Positions 53,817-63,512 of a DNA stretch of 64,000 nucleotides are shown one piece after another. Numbering within the stretch: the stretch's first letter is position 1; the number at the start of each line of letters is the position of its first letter. Under the pieces are notes generated by a model that made no database searches, was not told the DNA's origin, and saw only the letters and a list, made by a program, of their open reading frames with translations. This DNA is from Falsihalocynthiibacter sp042445055 (GTDB taxonomy: Bacteria; Pseudomonadota; Alphaproteobacteria; Rhodobacterales; Rhodobacteraceae), in assembly GCF_042445055.1 (NCBI RefSeq), contig NZ_CP170339.1, forward strand, positions 1,116,001 to 1,180,000, given 5' to 3'. The position numbers and the translations under genes were made by a program.

Positions 53817-54341
53817 TCAGACCTCATCAGGAGTAGAAAGGACGGGTTTGCGCGTGGCGAGCAATTCCGTAAGTGTGTGCAAGATTGCGATCGCAAGAAG
53901 GCCCATTCCGAACGCCGCCACAGATTGCGGAATCCACAAAGGAATGGGAACGATACCGTTAGAGACATCCCCGTAATGAATACTCTCGGCAACAAGACCG
54001 ACCATGAACCATGTGCCAAATCCGGTAAGCGCCAAGGCGACAATCAATATGAACCCCTCGGCGCGACATTGTGATCGCTGTGACATTCGGTCGGTAACGA
54101 GATTGACCCGAATGTGCCCGCCAGACCGCAGCGTATGGGCAAGCGCAAGGAACGTGGCCCCCGCGAGCATGAACCCTGAGAAGTCAGCGTATGAAGGAAT
54201 AGTGGAGGGCATCAACCCCGGCGCGATACGGCCCACACCGTTCAGGATAATCTGTGCAGAAATAAGCAGGCAAATCGCGAGGATAAGCACCCCCGCCAGC
54301 ATCCCGCACAGGTCATAGGTTTTCTGGAGTAAGCGGCCCAT
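53817..54341 (-). CDS. TRAP transporter small permease (DctQ family)
   Basis: A 174-residue protein with four hydrophobic segments, as expected for DctQ. It includes the FSGFMLAGATFLALAHTLRSGGHIRVNL motif that recurs in the family. It lies three bases upstream of dctM and 69 bp downstream of the binding-protein gene, with a terminator-like hairpin in that gap. Confidence 0.92.
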   Translation of the reverse strand: MGRLLQKTYDLCGMLAGVLILAICLLISAQIILNGVGRIAPGLMPSTIPSYADFSGFMLAGATFLALAHTLRSGGHIRVNLVTDRMSQRSQCRAEGFILIVALALTGFGTWFMVGLVAESIHYGDVSNGIVPIPLWIPQSVAAFGMGLLAIAILHTLTELLATRKPVLSTPDEV

Positions 54342-54363
54342 CGCGTCTGTCCTGTTCTTGCAG

Positions 54364-54397
54364 CAAAAAGGCCGGCAGCACCAAAATGCCGCCGGCC
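54364..54397 (-). terminator. Terminator-like hairpin between dctP and dctQ genes
   Basis: On the minus strand GGCCGGC (complement of 54391-54397) pairs with GCCGGCC (54370-54376), with one mismatch and three more pairs toward the loop. A run of five U residues follows (54365-54369). It should reduce read-through from the binding-protein gene into the permease genes. Confidence 0.8.
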
Positions 54398-54410
54398 AGT
54401 TGGGGAGGTA

Positions 54411-55370
54411 TTAGTTGTTGTAGGCGTCCAACACAGAAATCGCGCTGTCGGAGGCGTTAGCTTTCCAGTTTTCAAGCATTGTTTGACCAATAGCTTGCAA
54501 CCCGTCGATAAGCTCTGCGCTTGGCTCGTAAACTGTGATGCCATTTTCCGCGAGCTCGGCTGTTTTGCTGTCTGCTTCTGCGGCGGACATTTCCCATCCG
54601 CGTGTTTCTGCGGCTGCGGCGGCTTCTGTTACGGCGGCTTGCACTTCTGCATCCAGACCGTCAAAGACGCGTTTGTTTACGACAACGATGTTCTTGGGAA
54701 CCCAAGCGTTGATCGGGCTGTAATGGCTTACGAAATCCCAAGCAGTAGAGTTTACGCCCGTGGATGGTGACGTGATCATCGCCTCGACCTGACCTGTGGC
54801 AAAGGCCTGTGGAATGTTGGATGCTTCGATCTGTACAGGGGCCGCGCCAGCGATTGTCGCGAACTCTTCAAGAGCGGCGTTATACGCGCGGAAACGCAAG
54901 CCGTTCAGGTCATCAACAGTGGCGATTTCACCGTTCGTATAGAGACCCTGCGCAGGCCATGGAACGGAAAAGAGCGGCATTAGCCCCTGCTCGGCAAGCA
55001 ACTCGGTGATCACAGGACGCTGGGCATCCCATAGTTTTTTGGCGTCGTCATAGCTTGTGGCAACAAACGGCTGGCTGTCGAGACCATAGGCAAGGTCTTC
55101 GTTGGACAGGAGGGAGAGAAAGAACTCTCCGATCGGAACCTGACGGTTGCGCACTGCGCCTTTGATTTCAGGGTGCGGAAAGAGCGAACCCGCAGAGTGG
55201 ATCGTAATATCCAGCTCGCCATCTGTCGCGGTGCGAATGTCGTCTGCGAACTGGCTGATGTTTTGCGTGTGGAATGTGGTGTCGCCATATGGCGTTGGCA
55301 TGTCCCAGCTCTCGGCGTGCGCGGCTGTTGAAACTGTAAGCGCACTCGCAAAAAGGATTGCGTGCTTCAT
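54411..55370 (-). CDS. TRAP transporter periplasmic binding protein (DctP family)
   Basis: The 319-residue binding protein has a Sec signal peptide (MKHAILFASALTVSTAAHA). DctP fold marks are DIRTATDGELDITIHSAGSLFPHPEIKGAVRNRQVPIG and LNGLRFRAYNAALEEFATIAGAAPV, the latter containing the carboxylate-binding arginine. The KNIVVVNKRVFDGLD segment is usual. It is divergent from the 5-oxoprolinase-like gene across 114 bp. The first gene of a P-Q-M operon. Confidence 0.94.
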   Translation of the reverse strand: MKHAILFASALTVSTAAHAESWDMPTPYGDTTFHTQNISQFADDIRTATDGELDITIHSAGSLFPHPEIKGAVRNRQVPIGEFFLSLLSNEDLAYGLDSQPFVATSYDDAKKLWDAQRPVITELLAEQGLMPLFSVPWPAQGLYTNGEIATVDDLNGLRFRAYNAALEEFATIAGAAPVQIEASNIPQAFATGQVEAMITSPSTGVNSTAWDFVSHYSPINAWVPKNIVVVNKRVFDGLDAEVQAAVTEAAAAAETRGWEMSAAEADSKTAELAENGITVYEPSAELIDGLQAIGQTMLENWKANASDSAISVLDAYNN

Positions 55371-55484
55371 GGTCTTACTCCCTGTTTGAGTCGGTGTTTC
55401 CGAATCTATTCATAATCATAACGTTGACAATTTGCCAGTGTTATACAAATAAAGCAACAACCTTATCGATTCGGGAGAGACGCA

Positions 55485-58400
55485 GTGAGCATCGGCAACG
55501 AAAACAAATGGCAGTTCTGGGTAGACCGTGGCGGAACCTTCACAGACATCGTTGCGCGAAAGCCTGATGGCGCGCTGCAAACGCATAAGCTTCTCTCTGA
55601 AAATCCTGAAATGTATCCTGATGCGGCGGTCCACGGTATCAAAACATTGCTGGGCCTCGGCGGTGGTGACGATATCCCCGAAGGCAAAATTGCGGCAGTA
55701 AAGATGGGCACGACCGTCGCCACAAATGCACTCTTGGAGCGTAAGGGAGAGCGAACTTTATTGCTCATTACCAAGGGGTTCGGTGATCTCTTGCGGATCG
55801 GGTATCAAAACCGCCCCAATCTGTTCGACTTGAATATCAAGCTCGCCGAGAGCCTCTACGAAGATGTGGTTGAGATCGACGAACGGCTCGCAGCAGATGG
55901 AAGCGTTGTACGCGAGCTAGACACAGATCAGGCCCGCGCTGCGCTGGCGCAGGCATATGGGGCAGGGTATCGGTCAGTCGCGATTGCGCTGATGCACGGG
56001 TACAGGTTTACCGATCACGAAAAGCAGCTAGGGAGCATCGCAGCAGAACTGGGCTTTACCCAAGTTTCGCTCAGCCACGAGGCCAGTCCGCTGATTAAAC
56101 TTGTATCGCGCGGTGATACTGCGGTTGTGGATGCCTACCTTTCTCCAATCCTGCGAAGATATGTTGAGCAGGTGGCGAGTGCGCTAAATGCATCCGAAGG
56201 CGGGTGCGACAGCTTGATGTTTATGCAGTCTAACGGCGGCCTAACCGATGCGCGTATGTTCCAAGGGAAAGACGCCATACTCTCGGGGCCTGCGGGCGGT
56301 GTCGTTGGAATGGTGCGCACGGCGGCTGATCTCGATTTTGATAAGTTGATCGGCTTTGACATGGGGGGCACCTCGACCGACGTGTGCCACTATGCAGGTG
56401 AATACGAGCGCTCGTTTGAAACCGAGGTTGCAGGTGTTCGGATGCGTGCGCCGATGATGTCAATTCATACGGTGGCAGCGGGTGGCGGCTCGATTTTGTC
56501 TTACCGTGATGGCCGTATGCAAGTCGGTCCCGAAAGCGCGGGGGCCAACCCCGGACCAGCGGCCTATCGTCGTGGCGGTCCGCTTACGGTGACGGATTGT
56601 AACGTGCTATTGGGGAAATTGCAGCCAAGCCAGTTTCCTTCGGTGTTTGGTCCAGAGGGGGATCAACCGCTTGATGCAGAGATCGTCCGCGAGAAATTCA
56701 AAGAGCTCGCCGCCCAGATCGACGGCAATAAAACCGTCGAAGAAGTGGCAGAAGGGTTCCTACGGATCGCCGTCGAGAACATGGCAAATGCGATCAAGAA
56801 GATCAGCGTACAACGAGGCTATGACGTCACCAAATATACGATGAATTGCTTTGGTGGAGCGGGCGGACAGCACGCGTGCCTTGTTGCGGATACATTGGGG
56901 ATGGAGAGGATCTTTATCCACCCCTTCGCGGGCGTTTTGTCGGCGTTTGGCATGGGCTTGGCCGATGTGCGCGCCATTCACGAGTATCAATTTGCCAAAC
57001 CGGTTGACGCAAGTGATGAAGCCGAAACGGTGCTGTCCACCCTAACCGAGCAAGCACGCGAAGAGGTTTGCGCACAAGGAATCTCCGAGTCCGATATCCG
57101 TATTATAGCGACAGCACATATTCGCACCGATGGCGCGCACCAAACGCTTGAGGTGCCCTTTGGTACGCCTGCGGAAATGACCGCTGCGTTCGAAGAAGTC
57201 CATCAACAGCGTTTTGGCTTTGTGCCTGATTATGCGGGCCTGATCATTGATCTATTGACGGCCGAGGCAATCGGCTCGACAGGCGAAGCGGTGACACTAC
57301 CCGATAGTGCCCAGTCTCGAGCGGACGCCAAGACCGCCCATATGTTCAGTCAAGGCGAGTGGCGCGAGGTGCCTTTGGTGGATCGCACGACGCTCGCACT
57401 GGGCCAGCGAGTGGACGGCCCCGCAATTCTGACCGAACCCACGGGCACCAACATTATCGAAGAAGGCTGGCAGGCCGAATGCGCCAAGGGGGGTAATCTC
57501 GTGCTGCGTCGCGTTGTTCCGCTTGCGCGTCAAGAAGCCATTGGAACCACTGTTGATCCCGTGATGCTTGAGGTTTTCAATAACCTCTATATGTCCATCG
57601 CCGAGCAAATGGGCGCCACACTCGCGAATACGGCATACTCTGTTAACATTAAGGAAAGACTTGATTTTTCTTGCGCAATTTTTGACGAGCAGGGCGATTT
57701 GGTAGCGAACGCGCCCCACGTGCCGGTGCACCTCGGTTCGATGTCCGATAGCGTGCGCTCGATCTTGCGCCAGAACAAGGGCGATATCCGTCCCGGCGAT
57801 GTTTTCATGATGAATAACCCGTATAATGGCGGTACGCACTTGCCTGATGTTACGGTGATCACGCCCGTTTTTGACACGAATGGTGAGCGGATTATCTATA
57901 CCGTCGCGTCCCGTGGCCACCATGCCGATATTGGTGGCACAACGCCCGGATCCGCTCCCCCCGACAGTCGCCATATTGAACAAGAGGGCGTGTTGATCGA
58001 CAACTTCCGCTTGGTCAAAGAAGGCGTTTTGCAGGAGCAATCCGCGCGCGATCTATTGGCCTCGGGCAAATATCCGTGCCGGAACATTGATCAGAATATG
58101 GCAGACCTTGCTGCGCAGATCGCTGCGAACGCAACAGGTGAACGAGAGCTCAAGAAAATCACCGAACAGTTCGGTCTCGACGTCGTCCATGCCTATATGA
58201 GCCACGTTCAGGATAACGCCGAAGAAAGCGTGCGCCGCGTTCTGGATGTCCTTCACGATAGCGCGTTCGCATATCTGCTTGATAGCGGGGCGCAGATCAA
58301 AGTTGCCATCACCGTCGATAAATCCGCGCGCGAGGCTACGATTGATTTCACGGGGACCTCGCCGCAGGATGAGTTCAACTACAACGCGCCATTGTCGATT

Positions 58401-59084
58401 TGTCGGGCTGTTGTTCTCTATGTTTTCAGAACGCTTGTGGGGACCAACATTCCTATGAACGAGGGCTGTCTAAAACCTCTTAACCTGATCGTTCCCGAAG
58501 GATCGATGATCAACCCCGCGGCGCCCGCGGCGGTTATTTCGGGCAATACCGAGGTGTCACAGGCTATTGCGGATACGCTCTATGGTGCGCTCGGCGTGAT
58601 AGCGGGAAGTCAGGGAACCATGAACAACTTTGTTTATGGCAACGATCACGTTCAAAACTATGAAACGATTTGTGGTGGAACGGGCGCCGGTGATGGATTT
58701 GATGGCGCGAGCGCGGTTCACAGCCACATGACGAATACGCGCATGACCGATCCCGAGGTTCTCGAAACACGTTTTCCCGTTCGGGTGGACGAGTTTTCGA
58801 TCCGGCGCGGCTCTGGTGGGGCAGGAGAGTATCGTGGTGGCGACGGTATCGTGCGCAAGCTACGCTTTCTTGAACCAATGACAGTAACCGTTTTGACATC
58901 CCACCGCATAACCGCACCGCACGGTACGGCAGGCGGTAAAGAAGGCGCCACAGGTGAAAATTCGGTTCAGCGTATCGATGGAACAATCGAGATACTGAAA
59001 GGTAATGACGCCGCCGAGATGGAAGCGGGGGATGTCTTCATCCTTAAATCTCCGGGTGGCGGGGGCTATGGTAAACCGATGTAG
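55485..59084 (+). CDS. Fused hydantoinase A/B, 5-oxoprolinase (ATP-hydrolysing) type
   Basis: A 1199-residue protein combining HyuA- and HyuB-like halves, the arrangement of eukaryotic-type 5-oxoprolinase (OPLAH), which opens 5-oxoproline to glutamate using ATP. The HyuA half starts with WVDRGGTFTDIVARKPDG, has KMGTTVATNALLERKGERT and the ATPase phrase LIGFDMGGTSTDV, and ends near residue 680. The HyuB half begins about residue 685 (VDPVMLEVFNNLYMSIAEQMG) and carries RGHHADIGGTTPGS and NYNAPLSICRAVVLYVFR. Divergence from a TRAP transporter suggests uptake and hydrolysis of pyroglutamate or a related cyclic amide. A hydantoinase role is possible. Confidence 0.9.
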   Translation: MSIGNENKWQFWVDRGGTFTDIVARKPDGALQTHKLLSENPEMYPDAAVHGIKTLLGLGGGDDIPEGKIAAVKMGTTVATNALLERKGERTLLLITKGFGDLLRIGYQNRPNLFDLNIKLAESLYEDVVEIDERLAADGSVVRELDTDQARAALAQAYGAGYRSVAIALMHGYRFTDHEKQLGSIAAELGFTQVSLSHEASPLIKLVSRGDTAVVDAYLSPILRRYVEQVASALNASEGGCDSLMFMQSNGGLTDARMFQGKDAILSGPAGGVVGMVRTAADLDFDKLIGFDMGGTSTDVCHYAGEYERSFETEVAGVRMRAPMMSIHTVAAGGGSILSYRDGRMQVGPESAGANPGPAAYRRGGPLTVTDCNVLLGKLQPSQFPSVFGPEGDQPLDAEIVREKFKELAAQIDGNKTVEEVAEGFLRIAVENMANAIKKISVQRGYDVTKYTMNCFGGAGGQHACLVADTLGMERIFIHPFAGVLSAFGMGLADVRAIHEYQFAKPVDASDEAETVLSTLTEQAREEVCAQGISESDIRIIATAHIRTDGAHQTLEVPFGTPAEMTAAFEEVHQQRFGFVPDYAGLIIDLLTAEAIGSTGEAVTLPDSAQSRADAKTAHMFSQGEWREVPLVDRTTLALGQRVDGPAILTEPTGTNIIEEGWQAECAKGGNLVLRRVVPLARQEAIGTTVDPVMLEVFNNLYMSIAEQMGATLANTAYSVNIKERLDFSCAIFDEQGDLVANAPHVPVHLGSMSDSVRSILRQNKGDIRPGDVFMMNNPYNGGTHLPDVTVITPVFDTNGERIIYTVASRGHHADIGGTTPGSAPPDSRHIEQEGVLIDNFRLVKEGVLQEQSARDLLASGKYPCRNIDQNMADLAAQIAANATGERELKKITEQFGLDVVHAYMSHVQDNAEESVRRVLDVLHDSAFAYLLDSGAQIKVAITVDKSAREATIDFTGTSPQDEFNYNAPLSICRAVVLYVFRTLVGTNIPMNEGCLKPLNLIVPEGSMINPAAPAAVISGNTEVSQAIADTLYGALGVIAGSQGTMNNFVYGNDHVQNYETICGGTGAGDGFDGASAVHSHMTNTRMTDPEVLETRFPVRVDEFSIRRGSGGAGEYRGGDGIVRKLRFLEPMTVTVLTSHRITAPHGTAGGKEGATGENSVQRIDGTIEILKGNDAAEMEAGDVFILKSPGGGGYGKPM

Positions 59085-59209
59085 TGGTTTGTTGAGATAA
59101 AGTTCGCAACGGGATGGGCTTGTTTCCGCAGGCCCATTGGAATATCGGTGGCGCTTAGGCGAAAAATGTCTAATTTATACAGTATTTAGATAGTTTGACC
59201 GAGGCCCGT

Positions 59210-59971
59210 ATGTCATCGACCGCAACACAACCTACTGCGCCTGATGTAGCAGTTGTAATTCCCGCCCTGAACGAGGCCGAAAACATTCGCAGCCTTGCAG
59301 AACGTGTAGACGCGGCCCTTGCGGAGCGGAATTTTGAGTTGATCGTGGTTGATGACGGCTCGACGGATGGCACTTCCGAGCAACTCGCAGGTGGGCCTGC
59401 GCACTGGCGCGTGCTTCGCCACAACGAGCCCGCAGGGCAATCCGCCGCTGTTCACACGGGCGTTAGAGCCGCCAAGGCACCACTTATTGTGACGCTGGAC
59501 GGCGATGGCCAAAATCCGCCCGAAGAAATCCCCAAGCTCCTTGCGATCTGGGATGCACGTGCGGATGACGCGCAGCTCGGCCTTGTGGCGGGCCAACGTG
59601 AGAAGCGGATTGATACCGTTTCCAAACGCCTTGCGTCGCGCTTTGCGAATGGCATTCGGAGCGCTGCGCTTTCTGATGGCACGCGGGATACGGGCTGCGG
59701 CCTCAAGGCGTTCAAGCGCGATGTGTTTTTGGAACTTCCATATTTCAACCACATGCACCGTTATCTTCCCGCGCTGGCAAAGCGCTCGGGTTACGATGTG
59801 GATTTAGTTGATGTCGGCCATGCCGCGCGTGAAGCGGGTTCGTCGAAATACACGAACTTTCAGCGCGGGCTCGTTGGAATTGTTGACCTTTTGGGCGTTA
59901 TGTGGCTTCTGCGGCGCAGAAAAACTGCTGTTCTTGCTGAGCAGGACACACCTACGGAGAGCGAAACTTGA
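59210..59971 (+). CDS. Family 2 glycosyltransferase (polyprenyl-phosphate sugar synthase, DPM1-like)
   Basis: A 253-residue GT-A enzyme without C-terminal membrane anchors beyond a weak hydrophobic stretch. The nucleotide-sugar motifs are VVIPALNEAENI, ELIVVDDGSTDGT and the DxD-like LDGDGQNPPEEI. RDTGCGLKAFKRDVFLELPYFNHMHRYLPAL is typical of DPM1-like transferases that load a sugar onto a lipid phosphate. The ATG at 59210 has GAGG upstream; the TTG at 59195 is less likely. It overlaps the next gene by four bases and starts a three-gene lipid glycosylation module. Confidence 0.9.
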   Translation: MSSTATQPTAPDVAVVIPALNEAENIRSLAERVDAALAERNFELIVVDDGSTDGTSEQLAGGPAHWRVLRHNEPAGQSAAVHTGVRAAKAPLIVTLDGDGQNPPEEIPKLLAIWDARADDAQLGLVAGQREKRIDTVSKRLASRFANGIRSAALSDGTRDTGCGLKAFKRDVFLELPYFNHMHRYLPALAKRSGYDVDLVDVGHAAREAGSSKYTNFQRGLVGIVDLLGVMWLLRRRKTAVLAEQDTPTESET

Positions 59972-60276
59972 TTGAATGGCTGATGACGTTCTTCGGAGCG
60001 CAAACAACAGGTGAATTGATCTGGATTGCCTTGGGGTTCGGCGGGCAACTGCTGTTTACCGGTCGTTTCCTTGTGCAGTGGGTCGCAAGCGAACGGGCAG
60101 GGCGCTCAACTATTCCAGTGGCCTTTTGGTGGTTGTCGATTAGTGGCGGGCTGGTCCTACTATCCTATGCTATTTATCGCGGTGATCCTGTGTTTATCCT
60201 TGGTCAAAGCATGGGGGTCTTTATCTATTCGCGCAATCTCTGGCTCATTAATCGAGAACGGCGCGAATTGGGATGA
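59968..60276 (+). CDS. Small membrane protein with lipid A biosynthesis N-terminal (LABN) domain
   Basis: A 102-residue protein with three hydrophobic segments. The family phrases FGGQLLFTGRFLVQWVASERAGRSTIPVAFWWLSISGG and GQSMGVFIYSRNLWLINR define the LABN domain, found fused to or beside lipid A modifying glycosyltransferases. The start is a TTG overlapping the previous stop (TTGA). It overlaps the next gene by four bases (ATGA). It may act as an accessory flippase-like subunit, but its function is not established. Confidence 0.88.
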   Translation: MIEWLMTFFGAQTTGELIWIALGFGGQLLFTGRFLVQWVASERAGRSTIPVAFWWLSISGGLVLLSYAIYRGDPVFILGQSMGVFIYSRNLWLINRERRELG

Positions 60277-61661
60277 CCTTGTTTCAACGTCTATTGGTGC
60301 TCGCATTGGCGGTCACGGCACTTCGGATTGTCGTGCTCGCGGTGTCGCCGACGGACCTTTTCTTTGATGAAGCGCAGTATTGGGCGTGGGGTCAGAGCCT
60401 TGACTGGGGTTATTTTTCTAAACCGCCGCTTATCGGCTGGGTAATTCGCACCTTTACGGAAATAGCAGGAAGCGACGCGCCATTCTGGGTGCGTCTTGCT
60501 GCTCCCGTTTTCCACGGGGCGACGTCCATAATTCTAGGTTTGTTTATCGCTAGCATTTACCGTCCAGCCGCAATTTGGACAGCCGCAGTTTATCTTTCGA
60601 TGCCGATAATCACCATCGGGTCGTGGATGATTTCGACGGATACGATCATGGCTCCGTTTTTGGCGGCCGCGATCTGGATGTGGTGGCGATACTTGCACAC
60701 GTTCAGCCTCCGCATTGCATTGCTTGCTGGCGTATTTGCCGGAACGGCCGCAATGGCGAAATATGCGGGGTCGTACTTCTTTCTCATCGTATTCCTAACC
60801 GCGATTTTTGCACCGCCTCGTCCGCGAGTTTCGGGCATTCTGACTGCTCTGATCGGCTTCTTCGTGATCCTTGCGCAGAACCTCCTGTGGAATGTGCAGA
60901 ACGGGATGGTGACCTTTTCCCATACAGCGGACAACGCAAGTTGGGGGGGCTTGAGCACGCTTAACTGGACTGGATTGCTAGAGTTCGCCCTTGCTCAGGC
61001 CTTTGTGATTGGGCCGGTGTTCTTTGTTGTCTGGCTGGCGACGCTCCCTAAGGCAGTGGATCGGGCCGAACGTTATCTGCTCGCGGCGTCGCTTCCGATT
61101 GTTCTGCTGATCTGTGGACAGGCAGTGATTTCGCAGGCCTATGCCAACTGGGCTTTCGCTGCATATCTAACGGCCGCACCACTCGTCGCGCTGCGACTTT
61201 GCCGTGGGAAGGCGTGGAAAACGCTCTATGCTGGTTTGGCGGTGAACGTGGCGTTGTCGGTCATCGTTTCGCTGTTGATAATGTGGCCATCACTCGTTCG
61301 TAATGCGTCGGATCGCTATATGGGGCGCACGGATTTGGCCAATACGATCCTTGAAACGGCGCAGGCACCCGTTGTTGCGACCGACCGCCAACTTCTTGCG
61401 GACCTTACCTATGCTGCACAGCGCAACGGTGGCCTGAACAAGGTGTTCGCGTATAACCCGAGCGATGTTTGGCATCATTGGTACGATATGGTCGCGCCGC
61501 TGCCAGCCAATACAGATGCGGTATTTGTAGCCGAGACTAACGTCCCTCCGGCCTGTAATGGATCAACAATCCAACCCTTTTCGGAGATACCCGTTGAGGA
61601 AGGTGCCTATTCGGGGCGCACCTATGGGCTTTATCATTTTTCATTGAATTGCACTGAGTAG
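60273..61661 (+). CDS. ArnT/GT39-like membrane glycosyltransferase
   Basis: A 462-residue multi-spanning enzyme with about ten membrane segments. The catalytic loop near residue 30 reads FFDEAQYWAWGQSLDWGYFSKPPLIGW, the conserved DEA(x)YWxW...KPPL motif of ArnT and PMT-like transferases. These take a sugar from a polyprenyl phosphate and place it on lipid A or another periplasmic acceptor. It is the last gene of the module with the DPM-like synthase that would make its donor. Acceptor and sugar are unknown. Confidence 0.9.
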   Translation: MTLFQRLLVLALAVTALRIVVLAVSPTDLFFDEAQYWAWGQSLDWGYFSKPPLIGWVIRTFTEIAGSDAPFWVRLAAPVFHGATSIILGLFIASIYRPAAIWTAAVYLSMPIITIGSWMISTDTIMAPFLAAAIWMWWRYLHTFSLRIALLAGVFAGTAAMAKYAGSYFFLIVFLTAIFAPPRPRVSGILTALIGFFVILAQNLLWNVQNGMVTFSHTADNASWGGLSTLNWTGLLEFALAQAFVIGPVFFVVWLATLPKAVDRAERYLLAASLPIVLLICGQAVISQAYANWAFAAYLTAAPLVALRLCRGKAWKTLYAGLAVNVALSVIVSLLIMWPSLVRNASDRYMGRTDLANTILETAQAPVVATDRQLLADLTYAAQRNGGLNKVFAYNPSDVWHHWYDMVAPLPANTDAVFVAETNVPPACNGSTIQPFSEIPVEEGAYSGRTYGLYHFSLNCTE

Positions 61662-61736
61662 GATCGCGGCTAATCATCTGTTTTTGCTTTCTGCCGTGTT
61701 CCCGATTACGCTCAGTGAAAAGAGGATTCGAGCATT

Positions 61737-63512
61737 ATGCCAAGCGATCAGACGATGATTATGGGAATTTTCGCGGTGCTGTTTGTGCTGCTGGTCTGGG
61801 GTCGCATTCGCTATGATCTGGTCGCGTTTGGCGCGTTGATTTTTGCCGCTATTCTGGGCCTCGTTCCTAGCGAAGAGGTGTTCACAGGATTTGGCCATTC
61901 CGCCGTCGCGGTTATTGCGCTTGTGCTTATTATTTCGCGGGGGCTTGTCGGCTCTGGCGCGATTGAAAAACTGGCGACACGCTTACTTGACCCTGATCGG
62001 CCACTTCCGCTTCACATTGCGATTATGGCTGTCGTCGGTGCAGGGCTCTCGGCGATTATCAATAACGTTGCGGCCTTGGCGATCCTGATGCCGCTGGACG
62101 TTGACACCGCCGCCAAAGCCAAACGAATGGCAGGGCAGACCCTGATGCCGCTTTCCTTCGCGACGATCCTTGGCGGAATGATTACCCTCATCGGTACGCC
62201 CCCGAACATTGTGATTGCGCAGTATCGTCAGGACGCGCTGGGGGAGCCGTTCGGGATGTTTGATTTTACGCCTGTTGGGCTGATCGTGGCCATCGCTGGC
62301 ATTGCATTTGTTTCGCTGGTTGGCTGGCGCTTTCTGCCCAAGCGTGAAGGTGCGCGTGAACAGGGTGAAGAATTTGCAAAAGGACGCTATATCGCCGAAC
62401 TTCGCGTTGGTGATGAAACAGTCGAAGAGGGCGCAACCGTAGGCGATCTGTATCCTGCCGCGGAGGAACATGACCTCAATATCCTCGGCCTTGTGCGCAA
62501 CGGCAAACGCCGCCCCGGATTTGCGGCACGCCAAGAAATCCGCTCTGGCGATTTTATCGTCGTCGAAGGAGAGCCAAAATCCATCGAAGCCTTCATGGGC
62601 AAGAGTGCGCTCGAGTTTTCAGGATCCGAGAAACACTCTGGAAGCGTGACTTCTGGCGGATTGACCATTACCGAGGCGATCGTTCCAGAAGGAGCGCGGA
62701 TCGTGAACCGCACCGCGCGGAGCATCCAGCTCTTGTATCGCCATTCGGTAACGCTTCTGGGTGTGTCGCGAAATGGGCGTCGCTTTCGGGATCGGGTGCG
62801 ATTATTGACGATCAAACCGGGCGATGTGCTGTTGCTACTCGGATCACAAAAGCGCGTATCGGCCGCCGCATCATGGATGGGAGTCCTTCCTCTTGAGGGG
62901 CGCGAAACACAGGTGGTTCAGCGTTCCAAGGCGGGATTGTCTATCGGGATTTTCCTTGCTGCGATTGGTGCGGCTGTCCTTGGATGGATGTCATTGCCCG
63001 TGGCCCTTGCGGCGGCGGTTATCGCCTTTGTCGCTGTCGGCTTGGTTTCAGGCCGCGAGGTTTACGACTCGATTGAGTGGAAGGTGATTGTTCTACTCGC
63101 AAGCCTCATTCCCCTCGCAGAAGCGTTCGAAAAATCTGGCGGGGCGGAGCTTATTGCCGAGGAAATCCTGAAGGTGACGAACGGATATCCCGCTTGGGTC
63201 TCGCTGCTCGCGTTGATGATCGTCACGATGACCCTTTCCGATTTTCTAAACAATGTCGCGACGACGCTGATCGCTGCGCCAATCGCGGTTGGCATGGCGA
63301 CGGCGACGGGTACAAATCCGGATGCATGGCTCATGACGGTCGCTGTCGCGGCGTCCTGTGCGTTCCTCACGCCGATCGGGCACAAGAATAACACCATTAT
63401 CCTTGGTCCGGGTGGCTATCGTTTTGGGGATTACTGGCGGATGGGTTTGCCGCTTGAGGTGATCGTTATTGCAGTCGCGCTGCCGGCAATCTTGTTCTTC
63501 TGGCCGCTCTAA
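61737..63512 (+). CDS. SLC13-family permease with two RCK_C (TrkA-C) domains
   Basis: A 591-residue membrane protein with 11-12 segments interrupted by a soluble insert at about residues 205-380 that contains two RCK_C/TrkA-C domains (HDLNILGLVRNGKRRPGFAARQEIRSGDFIVVEG and VTLLGVSRNGRRFRDRVRLLTIKPGDVLLLLG). The substrate loops are IINNVAALAILMPL, ITLIGTPPN and the second copy FLNNVATTLIAAPI. Members move sulfate, dicarboxylates or similar anions with sodium or protons. The substrate cannot be assigned. Its stop overlaps the convergent MgtC-like gene by four bases. Confidence 0.9.
   Translation: MPSDQTMIMGIFAVLFVLLVWGRIRYDLVAFGALIFAAILGLVPSEEVFTGFGHSAVAVIALVLIISRGLVGSGAIEKLATRLLDPDRPLPLHIAIMAVVGAGLSAIINNVAALAILMPLDVDTAAKAKRMAGQTLMPLSFATILGGMITLIGTPPNIVIAQYRQDALGEPFGMFDFTPVGLIVAIAGIAFVSLVGWRFLPKREGAREQGEEFAKGRYIAELRVGDETVEEGATVGDLYPAAEEHDLNILGLVRNGKRRPGFAARQEIRSGDFIVVEGEPKSIEAFMGKSALEFSGSEKHSGSVTSGGLTITEAIVPEGARIVNRTARSIQLLYRHSVTLLGVSRNGRRFRDRVRLLTIKPGDVLLLLGSQKRVSAAASWMGVLPLEGRETQVVQRSKAGLSIGIFLAAIGAAVLGWMSLPVALAAAVIAFVAVGLVSGREVYDSIEWKVIVLLASLIPLAEAFEKSGGAELIAEEILKVTNGYPAWVSLLALMIVTMTLSDFLNNVATTLIAAPIAVGMATATGTNPDAWLMTVAVAASCAFLTPIGHKNNTIILGPGGYRFGDYWRMGLPLEVIVIAVALPAILFFWPL

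Noticed and set aside
57297..58040. Open frame of 247 codons on the minus strand within the 5-oxoprolinase gene
   Set aside because: Antisense to a conserved HyuA/HyuB region; composition is that of a shadow frame.
59114..59137. ATGGGC/GCCCAT hairpin after the 5-oxoprolinase gene as a terminator
   Set aside because: The stem is only 6 bp with a long loop and no following T-run.
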